Below are positions 1-10,543 of a stretch of 64,000 bases of DNA, piece by piece (positions within the stretch are counted from its first letter, which is position 1; the number at the start of each line of letters is the position of its first letter). A model generated the notes under the pieces. The model had not been told where the DNA came from. It was given only the letters and a program-made list of their open reading frames with translations, and made no database searches. This stretch comes from Rhizomucor pusillus (Eukaryota; Mucoromycota; Mucoromycetes; Mucorales; Lichtheimiaceae), in contig FWWN02000451.1 of NCBI GenBank assembly GCA_900175165.2, positions 62,001-126,000 of the forward strand, in the 5' to 3' direction. A program made the position numbers and the translations under genes.

Positions 1-201
1 TGCTAATTTTTCTGCAAGTGCGGAAGACTCACCGCATGCTGCATCGAGTACTTTGGCTCCCTTTTGCAATTCTGCATGAACAGGTGCAGAAAAGTTTCCT
101 TGCATTTGTTTCTTAAGAAATTGGTGCTGTAGTTTCAGACGTTCGCATTCTGGACATTCATCTCCGTTATACTCAATCGAAATCTCTCTACCGCACTTCA
201 T
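1..201 (-). CDS. SAM-dependent methyltransferase, second copy (5' part only, runs off left edge)
   Basis: The start codon is at 201-199. Exon 1 spans 201-33 and ends at a GTGAGT donor (32-27). The 56 encoded residues equal those of the gene at 2459 except Ala for Val at residue 49, just before the SAM-binding LDAACG motif. The rest of the gene lies outside the window, so I cannot tell whether this copy is intact. It is transcribed divergently from its twin across a 1.9-kb spacer. The very high identity, leader included, points to a recent duplication or an assembly of two haplotypes. Confidence 0.7.
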   Translation of the reverse strand, partial: MKCGREISIEYNGDECPECERLKLQHQFLKKQMQGNFSAPVHAELQKGAKVLDAACGESSALAEKLA

Positions 202-379
202 TGTCGCAGTATACCGGATTCGTGATATGAAAGCACGTATTCCTTAGACTTTTCGAGCAAAACTCCTTGCCTCGAGTTGACATCTTGATTTTCGGTCTCG
301 AATGAAGCTGCTGCCATTGCGTGAAGTTCACCGTCCAGCCGCCGAGGCTACGGACAAAGCATGCTTTTGGTTACACCAT
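1..379. repeat. Left arm of a ~370-bp inverted duplication
   Basis: The reverse complement of this stretch matches 2281-2663 almost base for base. I find one substitution in the 169 coding bases and one in about 165 bases of leader, with divergence only at the outer and inner ends. Each arm carries the 5' leader, first exon and start of the first intron of a methyltransferase gene. The intron part has diverged more than the exon. The left arm may continue beyond the window edge. Confidence 0.9.
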
Positions 380-1267
380 GTCGGAGGGTGCTATCACACT
401 AAATCTAAGAAGTTCAAATCTGGCTCCTGGCCCAGGTAACCATTCCTGCGTTATCCCACAGGCGCCACCTTTCGCAAGCAGTTGAATCTGCCCCAAAGGT
501 CTCAAATACTGGGTCAAATGTATCCTGCCCGTGTGCCTAAACGGGCCCCAGCATATTTAAAATTTAGCTAAAGGAGAGAGGGGAGAGAGGCGGAGGTTTT
601 CGTCTGAATCGACTCTGTCGAGCGTCAATTCCATTGTTATCTTTGCATGCCAAACAACCTGCAGAATTTCGGTTATTCTATTGATAAGGTTGTTTGGCGA
701 TGATGAGTATCTGGCTCAGTCAGTGGTCTCTTAGTCGCTCGGCAGACCTGGCCCGCTGGTTGTCCATAATGATCAACTTCAGCTTGAGACCTACAAGTTG
801 AACGGACCCGATTAGACTACTCCGGAAGAATAAGATTTAGAAAGTTAACCGCTCAAAATGAACCCAACGGTCCTTAAACCGTGAGTCTTGGTCGGCGTAC
901 TGTTCGATAAACGCTGAGCATGTTTGCAGTTTTTCAACCGCGTTTCTGCTACACGGCTAGCTTCCAGCGCGCCCAGCTTCTAATCACTGCCTTCAAAGAG
1001 TATGTCAACGTTGGCTCCCAGGCGCTGTTTTACTATTTTTTCCACTACTGCTATGGATCGGTTTCCATTTACTCTTGCAGAGCTGGCTTTTGATATCCTC
1101 TCTCGGCTAAATAATTTCGTTAGTTAAACCCATATTTCACCATATTATATTACAACAGCCAATGCAATAACGCACGTACTGACATTGATTTTTGAAATGC
1201 CAAAGCAGCGATCGATCTCGATCCATGCCCGCTTTAGAAGCTCGGATACTGACCATTCCCTCTCCAG
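380..1267. other. Spacer between the repeat arms, no gene seen
   Basis: No reading frame here looks coding on either strand. The stretch is moderately AT-rich with no obvious tandem repeat. I see no transposase-like frame in the spacer, so there is no support for reading the arms as terminal repeats of an autonomous transposon. Confidence 0.4.
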
Positions 1268-1430
1268 ATGCTTATGCCGAAAAAGCTGGATTGCATTTCA
1301 CACGGCTTCATCAACCCAGAAGAGTCCCTGTTACTTGATGGAATGGAAGCAATGGCGACCTTTATTCAGACGTATATCATCCAAGCTCTTCTGTATGAGA
1401 AAGTACGGTCAGAGCACTTGTCCAGATCAT
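1268..1430 (+). CDS. Possible exon of a small histone-fold-like protein (tentative)
   Basis: A good 3' splice site (CTGAC branch-like sequence, then a pyrimidine run ending CCAG at 1264-1267) opens a frame of about 54 codons, ending at a GTTAGT donor (1431). It encodes a long amphipathic helix centred on LLLDGMEAMATFIQTYIIQ. The hydrophobic spacing recalls the central helix of histone-fold proteins such as CENP-X/MHF2 or TAFs, but identity is low. Splicing to the obvious acceptor at 1479-1481 creates a stop at once, so this may be a relic, or the exon partners may be wrong. No start exon was found. Confidence 0.25.
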
Positions 1431-1737
1431 GTTAGTATCTTTAAAACCTACAAATTCTTTAAAGCCCTTGAGATATTCTAGAACTTCGTTGCGGAGCTGG
1501 TTCCTATGTTATTCTGCAACCTCATGATTTGGCTTCCTCCAAGCAAAAGCAGAGAATGCGATGGGCTGGGGGAATTCAGGTCGATATAGATCCTGTATTA
1601 AAGTGCCTACAAATAGGTGGATAATCAAATAGATAAATAGAAAGGTCTCGCCTATTTATTATATGTGCTTTAACAAAGAAAGGATGGGGTACTAGGAAGC
1701 TGTCTTGCTTTTACCATTGTCGTATGGCATGAATGAA

Positions 1738-2016
1738 TTATTTTAAATGCTGTTTTCGATAGCATGCATTTGTGCTGTAAACCATATTCTCGGTCTCCTC
1801 TACATAAACCAGAGACACAGTTATTACCTGTCCGAGAGAATATTCCTTACAGATGTGATCAAGAAATCTCGAGAAGTTATTTAATGGTTCTCCAATGTGC
1901 TTGTAGTGCTCAGATCCTGTAGCATTCACACATAACGAAGAGCAGGCATTTGCGCTATTGCAAAGCACTACCGATAATGGGCTTTCCATGTTTCTGTTTT
2001 TAAATCCACCTATCAT
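1738..2016 (-). CDS. Open frame of unknown identity (possible exon or relic)
   Basis: This is a 92-codon open frame between the repeat arms. Its composition looks more like protein than its neighbours do, and a segment such as FSRFLDHICKEYSLGQ vaguely recalls a cyclin-box helix. There is no recognisable catalytic motif and no clear flanking exon. It could be a chance frame or a decayed gene fragment. Confidence 0.2.
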   Translation of the reverse strand: MIGGFKNRNMESPLSVVLCNSANACSSLCVNATGSEHYKHIGEPLNNFSRFLDHICKEYSLGQVITVSLVYVEETENMVYSTNACYRKQHLK

Positions 2017-2280
2017 TATTATATTATCGCTTCATGATCATCGTAATTGAAGATGGTATACAGATAGATCAAGGATTATTTGAGATATCACAATCAAATC
2101 TTGAAGTTGGGTCTCCAGGTAAACGAAATATCTTTAGTGGCGGCCGTACATAACACTTTACATCCCTGCAAAAGGAGCTTGCTAAGAGAGACAGAAACAG
2201 GCACCATCGTAAGAAGTCAGGAGCTTTGTATGCTTTCCGAATAATCTTGCAATCTGGATAATGTACTACCTTGCTCCAAA

Positions 2281-2663
2281 GTGGTGTAACAAGGGGCATG
2301 CTTTGTCCGTAGCCTCGGCGGCTGGACGATGAACTTCACGCAATGGCAGCAGCTTCATTCGAGACCGAAAATCAAGATGTCAACTCGAGGCAAGGAGTTT
2401 TGCTCGAAAAGTCTAAGGAATACGTGCTTTCATATCACGAATCCGGTATACTGCGACAATGAAGTGCGGTAGAGAGATTTCGATTGAGTATAACGGAGAT
2501 GAATGTCCAGAATGCGAACGTCTGAAACTACAGCACCAATTTCTTAAGAAACAAATGCAAGGAAACTTTTCTGCACCTGTTCATGCAGAATTGCAAAAGG
2601 GAGTCAAAGTACTCGATGCAGCATGCGGTGAGTCTTTCGGCCTTGCAGCAAACAAAAATTTAG
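2281..2663. repeat. Right arm of the inverted duplication
   Basis: This is the partner of 1-379 in reverse orientation. It covers the leader, exon 1 and the first ~35 bases of intron 1 of the complete methyltransferase gene. Identity is near-total from about 2296 to 2643 and drops at both ends. Confidence 0.9.
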
Positions 2664-3605
2664 TAGCCCCTTATCAGATATGGCGTACTCACTAAACGTA
2701 CACATATCAAGGAACCGGAGTATGGACATGTGAGATGGCCCAGACTTATCCAGCTTCTATGTTCCACGGAATTGATCTCAATCCCGTGTTTCCACAGACC
2801 AACGTACCAGCAAACATCAAATTTGGCGTGGCTAAACTTGGCGAACCGCTGCCTTTTCCTGATAATACGTTCCAATTCATACACCAACGCCTCGTTGCAA
2901 TTGCCTTGAAAACTGATGACTGGGACAGAGTATGAAATGTATATAGCTTGTAGATAATAGCTAAATTTTACCTTCGTAGACATTGAAAGAGCATTTCAGG
3001 ATCCTGCAACCTGGCGGCTGGTTGGAACTAAACGAGGTGAGCATCAAATTGATTTTTCTACGTCACATTGATGCGTGCTAAGCGCTCATGCGGTTCTCTA
3101 GAGTGACCTTGAAATGAGTAACATGGGTCCGAAGACGCATTCTTTGATTCATACCTGTAAGCAAAGCGAACCTTTCTATGCTAGATAAATATTCAACAAA
3201 TCATATCCAATCAGACTTGCAAGTGACACGATCCAGGAACCTGCTACCATTAGTGGCTCGTGAGCTCAAGGAACGTCTTGAAAAGCTGCAAATGCAAAAT
3301 GTTACGGAAATATGTGTTGAGATATCAATGCAAGACGATGCTGACGGTCAAACAACGCTGTGGTAATTTACCGATATATATCCCGCCTATCAAAATTTCC
3401 TAACAACAGCATTAGGGACTGTTTGTCGCCTGTATTCCACAACATGCAATCATATCTGTCCCAGATTAATGCTGCATTCAAAGACGACGACTACTTTGCG
3501 CAATTCCTTAAAGACATTGGTGATGAAGGTCGTGAACACAAAACGACCTTGCGAATGTATCGCGTTTACGGACAAAAGCCTGCCAATCAATGGAATATAA
3601 AATAA
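2459..3605 (+). CDS. SAM-dependent methyltransferase (complete copy)
   Basis: The six exons are 2459-2627, 2712-2929, 2980-3036, 3102-3156, 3215-3362 and 3416-3605, with phase kept throughout; the product is 278 residues. Visible are a CxxC near the N-terminus (CPEC), the motif I glycine loop VLDAACGTGVW (split by intron 1), the FHGIDLNPVFP acidic-loop region, LPFPDNTFQFIHQR, the post-I motif LQPGGWLELNE and a C-terminal RVYGQKPAN. This is the class I methyltransferase family that is expanded in Mucoromycota. The substrate is unknown. A cytosolic location is inferred from the absence of a signal peptide or membrane segment. Its 5' end is duplicated in inverted orientation at 1-379. Confidence 0.85.
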
Positions 3606-4310
3606 CGAGAATATACCTCAGGACCAGAGTAAAAGACACATCTTCTATCTCTAGCTCAAAGATTCCAATATGGATACCATCACTCTCCCGCTGTTATTCA
3701 ATTAGATGCTGTGACGACGATCTTTATCCTCAGACCTTACCCGTCAATAGCCAAAAATAAACAGGCGTTATTTATACTGATATGTAGATGCCTCGATTTT
3801 TCAGACTTGAATGATGAAGAGATGATATATTCAATAAATTGCAATGGTATATTATATACAAAATTTGTTGGGCATCTTTAGTTCTAACAAATCCATCTGT
3901 GTATCTTTCGATCGTAGAAGGTCACGTGCATTTCGCTGATAGTCAAATTCTAGTTTCTGCATATGCTTCTTGCTGTAAAAACCTTAGTCACTTAGCTCTA
4001 AAAATGGTCTGCTTAGGGCTTACAAGTACATAGAGTAAGTGCTAAGTTCTCCGGCAATGCAGGAAGCTCTCCAAGCCCTGGACCTTGCAAACGAAGGCAT
4101 AGGTATTTTAGATGTGGACATTAATGTAGCAGTGGCTTTAGTTTCTTTATGTCACGAAGACTGTCAAAAGGCATAGATCGCAAGGCTTGTGAGGGTGTAC
4201 CGGTTCAAATATATGAAATTGTAGGTAATTGGTGATTAGGAAGATTTCTTAAAGACGTCGTTCGATAGCTCTCAAGACATAGTATTCACTTTGAAGTCAT
4301 CACTTACTAA
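3606..4310. other. Intergenic stretch, no supported gene
   Basis: Only short open frames occur here (for example about 38 codons on + from 4058), without recognisable motifs. The sequence is AT-rich, and nothing conserved is visible. Confidence 0.4.
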
Positions 4311-4540
4311 TCATTTGAACGCCTTAACTAGTTGTCCATGTAGCGAATCGTCCAGCGGTATTTCCCTGAAACTTTTGTCGAGGATCCGCAGGACATTGCC
4401 TAGATTGCCCTGGCGTCGATACATACGAAATCCGTAAATATATGCCATGGCTGTCGTTGATGTGTTTGAATATTCTTGGATAATTCTTTCAAGGTATGCA
4501 GCGGCGGTCAGAACATCAGATCTGGATGAGCTGCTTGCAT
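4311..4540 (-). CDS. Possible terminal exon of an unknown helical-repeat protein
   Basis: A minus-strand frame of about 76 codons without an early ATG, preceded by a possible CAG acceptor at 4541-4543, ends with a stop at 4313-4311. The peptide (containing AYIYGFRMYRRQGNLGN, then VLRILDKSF) looks like genuine coding sequence with paired helices resembling TPR/PPR-type repeats. I could not find the upstream exons, and the opposite strand is open as well. It may be the surviving 3' part of a decayed gene. Confidence 0.3.
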
Positions 4541-5054
4541 CTGTCTCTCACACCACCTCTATTACCGTGAGTGCCAATTTCGTGTCGCGCAGGAACGGAC
4601 TGCTGATGTGCACTCTGCTAAGTCAGCCCTAATTAGGAAACCAAAGTAGACTTCTCCTTAGTTCCTGTTTTTTTCTTCTTCTTTTCAATTCTTCCCTGAG
4701 AACGTTCAACACCTACACTCGAAAGTGGTGTGCAACTCCACTTCGCTAAATAGCTTTACGTATCAATCAACCATCATATCCAAATATACTAGTCTCGTTT
4801 CACTGCCCGTTTCGAAAGTTGAAAAGAAACAACAACAAAAGATACGCAAGATGTTGATCTCGGCTCAGCTATCCAACAAAACATTTGTAACCATCCAGTC
4901 CCTTATGGCGCGTCCAATATACATGCAGGAACGTGTTAAAGGCGAGTACAAGATAAAATTATACAATCACATCCGGACAGTAGTTTCGCATAAACGAGAG
5001 CCACTTTGAGGCATCCCTTATCATGCATGAGTCCACATCCTACCCTACAAGTCT
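4541..5054. other. No gene seen
   Basis: A 94-codon plus-strand frame (4725-5009) has no recognisable motif and sits downstream of two minus-strand features. I treat it as chance. Confidence 0.35.
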
Positions 5055-6256
5055 TTACTTCTTCTTTACTTTTGACTGTAACTCCCTTAAACATCTATCA
5101 CATTCACAATCAAAATAATAATCATCTCTCAACCTTTGTCGACGTGCAGCGACAGGTAAAGATGTATCAATGTAAGATATTGTCAGCGGATCGCCCTTTT
5201 GTACCGCTCGTATAGTCTTGATCTGCATCAATCGATAGACACCTCTAGGCTTTTGGAATACATCAGGATAATAGAGTGTTACGGTGCCATCGTCGCTTTT
5301 CGACTCGAGCTGTTCATCTTCGAGATTTTGTTCAGTGTATTGTTCCACTTGACAACTGTTAGCGCAATCATGGTTGAAGAGAGAAGCTATAGGAAACAGT
5401 GCTAAATGTGTAAGACATGCGATGCAACCGTTTAGTAGTCAGCACGAACATCATATATTATCCTTCCTTTCTCATACCTCTTCCGACAGGCTCCTTACTC
5501 TTCTTTTCCAAGTAGAGACCGAAGCAATTGGATTCGATTCGTGATACCAAATGCATAATATCCAACTCCGTTTCTCGTTCCTCGAGAGCACCGCCACTTT
5601 TCAGTTGTGAATATAAAAACTGCTGCAACCGCTTCCACTCCTTGCGATCATCGTCTGGCCAGTCATTATAATGAGATTCCAATTCAAGCACATGCTCAAA
5701 TGTGCTTTTCAGCCCTCCAGCATCTGTGCAATCTTCTAATCTTCGCCCTCCAGTTTGTCGCTCCCAATAAACTGCCAGGACTAGTTTGGCGACGCTCTTG
5801 CTATGCTTATCGACCTTCTTCAAAGTAGCCAGCTTCCTCAGGGAACCACACATCCATGTATCTCGGTGCACGCTCATATAGCGATCATGACAGGCAAGCG
5901 AGCAAAAATATATTTGATCGCAATCCCGGCACCGGGTTGAAAAGCTACGTGTTGGATGAACGCACAAACATTGCGCACACATTCGTTTCTTGTAGTTATC
6001 GAATATCGCTTTCTATCTGTAAGAAAACCTGTAATAGGAACAGAGCGGACCACAATGGAATACCTGTCGCGTAAGGGTATACCTGCGTAAAAGAATATAT
6101 TCATTATATCTTGGAAAAAGGGCATTTGAAGACGATGGATCTTACTGAAAATAAAAGGTAATCTTTTGGCATGTCGCATTTGGCAACAAATTCTCTGCCT
6201 TTTTTGTCGCACTGATGAACCTCCACCGGCAGCTCTTCTTCTGCGGGGAGCAGCAT
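5055..6256 (-). CDS. MYND-finger SET-domain protein (SMYD-like)
   Basis: The four exons (transcription order) are 6256-6146, 6082-6064 (only 19 nt), 6008-5478 and 5401-5055, giving 335 residues. A split SET domain surrounds a MYND zinc finger. The finger is CAQC...CRDC...FCSLAC...H at about residues 50-90. The SET core has LFNHDC (NHSC motif), then ISYID and a post-SET cysteine cluster CECDRC. SMYD proteins methylate lysines of histones or other proteins; the target here is unknown. The tiny exon 2 is supported by restoration of the frame and of the family's conserved residues before the finger. A second, intronless SET protein lies at 52506-53627. Confidence 0.85.
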
Positions 6257-6672
6257 CTTTGAGAAGAAAAGGAAAAGATAGGTATAAGCGGCGCCGACGG
6301 TGGCGCTTGATTAAAAAATATGAAATTCGATGGTTCCTTGTGTTAACTTAAGAGTCTTCGTGCAAACATTCGAGTAAATCAATACTAATTTTGTGGATAG
6401 AATTCCTTCTTTGCACGATTCTATCAATATGACTAAGAGAATATCCACTCACGTCAACAATACATATGGCAGTAAGGCTCTAGAGTTGATGACATAGTTC
6501 ATCCCAAACAGTAGGTCTGTCTAGAGTACAAGCCGATTTCTATTACGATTGCTGGCGTTAAGGATGATGTGAGAGTGTTATTTTCCCTGCTGTTTTTCTT
6601 CTAAGAGTTGGGGGATCGTCTCACAACCCCGCAGAATTGAGGCCGGTTCACTCTTTTATACATTTTACCTAA
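6257..6672. promoter_or_regulatory. Shared upstream region of two divergent genes
   Basis: The 416 bases between the start codons of the SET protein (minus) and UNC-50 (plus) must hold both promoters. I see no unambiguous TATA box or known factor site. Confidence 0.4.
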
Positions 6673-7822
6673 ATGTCACTGCTGCCAACTACAAACAACT
6701 TCTCGCTTAACTCGTCCTCCACGTTTGACGGTTCCAGACGACATCGACGACCCTCACGTTCCATTCCTGTTATACTCAGGAGACTGTTTCGGTTTCCACA
6801 AATGGACTTTGAGGTACATGGACCTGTACCGCGTACATTTCATCGACCTTGAAAGAGCTAAACAGTGGACATGACGGATTTTAGTTTGCAATGTGGCAGA
6901 TGGGTTACTTGATGATTGCGCCTAGACGAGTGTAAGTTGACGCATAGAGAAGAGTTTGCGTGATGCTGTTCGTGATTCACCCACTTTTACTTGAATAGTT
7001 ACAGGAACATATACTATCACAAGCGTACGTCACTTGGAGACATGTGATTTCTCATCTTGATCCATTATGTTATCTTTAACACGCACTGTTAGAAACAAAA
7101 AATCAGTGGGCACGAGATGATCCAGCTTTCCTTGTATTATTAGCATCCTTGTTATGCGGTATGCTTATGAGATCACCGGTCGACAAATTCGATATCTCTA
7201 ACTCTCCGCCAGTGTCGGCAATTGCATGGGGATTGGCATACGGTCTAGGCTTTGTAGGGATATTGCGGGCAATGTTGTTCATGGTATTGGTAGACTTTCT
7301 ACTCGTTGGATCTGTGGTGGCGACATTTTCTTGGTATGCATGAGAATGACTTCTATGCTCTATCATCATTGTTCTAATCCACACTACGCAGGTTCGTAAC
7401 GAATCGATTCCTGACCGAAAATACAATGGCGCACGCCGTCGAACAGAAAGTCGAATGGGCTTATGCATTTGACGTGCATTGCAACTCCTTCTTCCCTCTC
7501 TTTCTTATCCTCTATGTGCTCCAGTTTTTCTTTATGCCGTTACTGCAGCGTCACAATTGGATATCAATATTCATCGGCAACACAATGTATCTTACAGCAG
7601 CGGTGTGGTATATTTACGGTACATTCTTAGGATACAATGGTAACTTGAATACTGTGCGATAACTTCTTCAAAATTTACATTAATGCGATCAATTTAGCTT
7701 TGCCTTTCCTCGTGCACACCGAGCTGTTCCTGTACCCGATATTCATTTGTGCCATTTTATACATAGTATCTCTCTTTGGCTTCAATGTCAGCCAGCATGT
7801 CCTGGCGCTGTACTTTGGTTAA
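6673..7822 (+). CDS. GMH1: UNC-50 family Golgi membrane protein
   Basis: The seven exons are 6673-6813, 6885-6931, 6999-7024, 7093-7158, 7213-7333, 7392-7639 and 7698-7822, all phase-consistent; 257 residues. The sequence shows the family's RRLFRFPQMDFEFA start, the WQMGYLMIAPRRVYRN loop, several membrane helices and SQHVLALYF at the C-terminus. Family knowledge: UNC-50/Gmh1 is a multi-pass protein of the early Golgi/ER, linked to Arf-GEF recruitment in yeast and to receptor trafficking in animals. The N-terminal ~35 residues are Ser/Arg-rich and look disordered. It converges on the lipase gene, with 88 bp between the stop codons. Confidence 0.93.
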
Positions 7823-7910
7823 GCATACCCTCCATACTTCCTTTTTTATTTCACCAATCTCCAGCCTGTTAACACAATTGTATAAAGTCTATAGAATGAT
7901 CTCTATCTTA

Positions 7911-10039
7911 CTAATTGTACAGTGCATGTGATCCATTCGGATATCTTTTGTAAGTTGCAGCAGTAGATGGTGACAATGATGTTGCTGTGATACCCACAAA
8001 GCGCTCTTCTTCATCTCCTTGGACGTCCTGTTTGCCACCTTCAAGTCCTTTTTGACCAGTGACGACAAGATCTATACATCCACTTCGAAGACTTTGGCAA
8101 TATTCTGAAGGAAAATGATCGTTGAGGAAAAATGGGAACAGTACCCGGAACATGATGCGTAGCCATGATTCGTGCTTCAGCCGTCGGATGACTTGGGCAT
8201 TCAACAAACCAGACAAATGTACGTAGGAAATCGATCGGATAGGCACTGGCTCGTTCGTTTGGGGGTTTGGCGGGTATAAAGTAATGTCGTACTTTGTATC
8301 AATGAATACTAACGTACCAGGCGGTGTACTAAGTCTCTCGCATTAATATATGGATCCAACTGTTTTTAAGTATATTGAGTCTTACTCGTAATTGAACCAA
8401 GATGGTATGCGTGTAATGATGTCTGGAAATGAAAAAAATAGTTGAATACTTTGCTCTCGTAAAAAAAAAAAAAGGTCATTGGAGATTACCATTGTTATAT
8501 GCGTGGTGAAACATTTTTTGCGATATTTGAGGATCAAATGCAAAGGTAAACTCCCGGTCTCCAATTTTCGGCTGACCATAAGTGTACAGCCCACTAAAGT
8601 ATTCCAAAAGAGGACTTTGTGACTGGATCATCTTGGCTAAAAAGACTATGGAGTAAGGTAAGATATAATGAGATCTCTCATAGAAAGTTGAAAAATGAAC
8701 TTACTGGTAGCCAAAGCTCCACCCAAAGAATGACCCGTTATAAATAACCGCTTCCTAGACCCTGTCATAGCCTGCAAATCCACCGCGCTGTCAGAGCTAG
8801 CTCCTTCGTGCGCTACAAGGTCCATGATCCACTGTTCAGCTTGTGCATACAAGCTGTGGTTCCGGATGTCTGTATCGTGTCCAATCCAACTGCTGTCGAC
8901 AGGATCCGTAACGTGATGAATTAATTGCAGCGCTGTAAACTTGGCAATTGTTACAGCAGCCTGTATGGTTGAGGACACAGTACGATACAACGAGGCTGCA
9001 TTGAGCTGTATGTGCAATGTGCTATCGTCGCGCTTCACAGTTGCCGGCTCGCCCATGGCCTCCCAAAAGCCCTTGTGGACTCTGCCCATGGAGATTCCAG
9101 AGGACGACTTTATTTCTTTCATGCCAATATTGCAGTCGGTAACCATATTTTGTATATTGAGCGGGTTGGTGCTTTGTAAAGCATCTGTATTAGATAGTAT
9201 ATCGCGTCTGAAGTGTTACCTTGTGACTTACCCTCGGAATACCAGATAAATATCATTATCTTTTTCAACAATAAACGCACAGACGTTCTAAATGTGGAAC
9301 GTAATGTTAGATCAAGCTATATCTTCAAAATCCACTTTATAACCTGTATAATACTTACTCGATATGCCATTGGAAGAAAGGTGTGATCGACATCAAACCC
9401 ATCCTTTGCAAGCTCATGTTTAATTACTCCTACGTCTTCATACACAATTTTGCTCGCAACGGCCAGCGTATATGCGAGCGACTGAGAATACTTTGTGCTT
9501 CTTGACGCGTCCTTGTCATTTTCTTGCAATTTCGGATCAAAAAAGGTAAAATCGGGATCGACAGCGTTGACTATTGCTGCAAACACGGATGGTGAATTTT
9601 GGACATAAAACAGATAAAAGCATCGAGAGGGCTTACAGAAATTACGCTGACTGCCGTGTCTACCAACCAGTCTCGCGATAAGTGCACGGAGAACCTGGTC
9701 ACTTAGAAGCAAGACGACGAACCATACAAAAAAGTTCCCGCGTATCACTATGGCGACAAGTGGACCAACGATCCTTGACCGCGCCAATGACGATGCTAAC
9801 GGGGTCAGGATACGATTAAGTTTGAAAAGAGCGTCCAAAAGCCAAGGTGTCCCACGGCGAAGCAATGCAACGGTTGCGTAAAGGAAGACGGCGAAAAACA
9901 GGAACAGGAACGACAGCAGATACAAAAAGATCCCGGACCAAAGATACCCGCGACATCTGGCGACTAGACCTGCCAGAGCAGGAAGGCACGAAATCACCAG
10001 AGAGAGACTAATGTATACCTTGATAGCTGTAGTGGTCAT
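7911..10039 (-). CDS. Membrane-anchored class 3 lipase
   Basis: The exons are 10039-9359, 9287-9232, 9171-8705, 8645-8490, 8422-8386 and 8328-7911; 604 residues. The first ~230 residues carry several strongly hydrophobic helices. The catalytic part follows, with VFRGTNPLNIQN (oxyanion region), then the nucleophile elbow FITGHSLGGALA (catalytic Ser) and YTYGQPKIGD. Asp and His of the triad are expected in the DIITRIPSW region and near SYVHL. Fungal class 3 lipases of this shape hydrolyse acylglycerols at internal membranes. An in-frame TTG frame extends upstream to 10069; the ATG at 10039 is the first proper start. No secretion signal is separable from the membrane helices. Confidence 0.88.
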
Positions 10040-10543
10040 TGTGCCATTGCGTTGTAGCTGTAACAGCAAAAGAATAAGGTGTTTCCATTTAAAAATTCAC
10101 ATGGCGTGGTACAAAATTAAAGGGCATGAATACGTTGGGGGAAGAGTAGGAAATGGCGTGCAGAAAATCATCCTAATTCGAGTTTGAAGCTTGGAAGCTT
10201 AAAAAATCTTGTTTAGTTGTTCCTGCATGTAATTTACTATAAAATACTACAGAAACAGGCACTGTTTCCTGCGAAGCAAAATGAATATAAAAATATCGAC
10301 GATGTAATAAATATTAACTGCGTTTGAGATTAAGGAGTATCTAATACATAGATTTAGTTACATTCGTTGGAAATGAAAAAGGGTGGCATTAGCGTTGGAT
10401 ATCTTTTAAGGCCATCCGAAGGTCAGATACAGACCGGAAAGGACGGTTTGGAGAGTATTAGACTGTACATTATAAGAGAGAGGGAAAAAGGAAAAAAGGG
10501 AGGAATTAGCAGCATTCAGCTGGTTGGAAGAGTTAGAATTCTT
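10040..10543. other. Intergenic, upstream of lipase and 3' of G-alpha
   Basis: The stretch is AT-rich with no open frame of note. It must contain the lipase promoter and the G-alpha 3' end. Confidence 0.4.

Noticed and set aside
1..2663. Reading the inverted arms as terminal repeats of a DNA transposon
   Set aside because: The arms contain host-gene exon and leader sequence, no target duplication is visible and the spacer has no transposase.
8461..8473. Poly-A run inside a lipase intron as a retroposon tail
   Set aside because: It is a short homopolymer within an intron, without flanking duplications or retroposed sequence.
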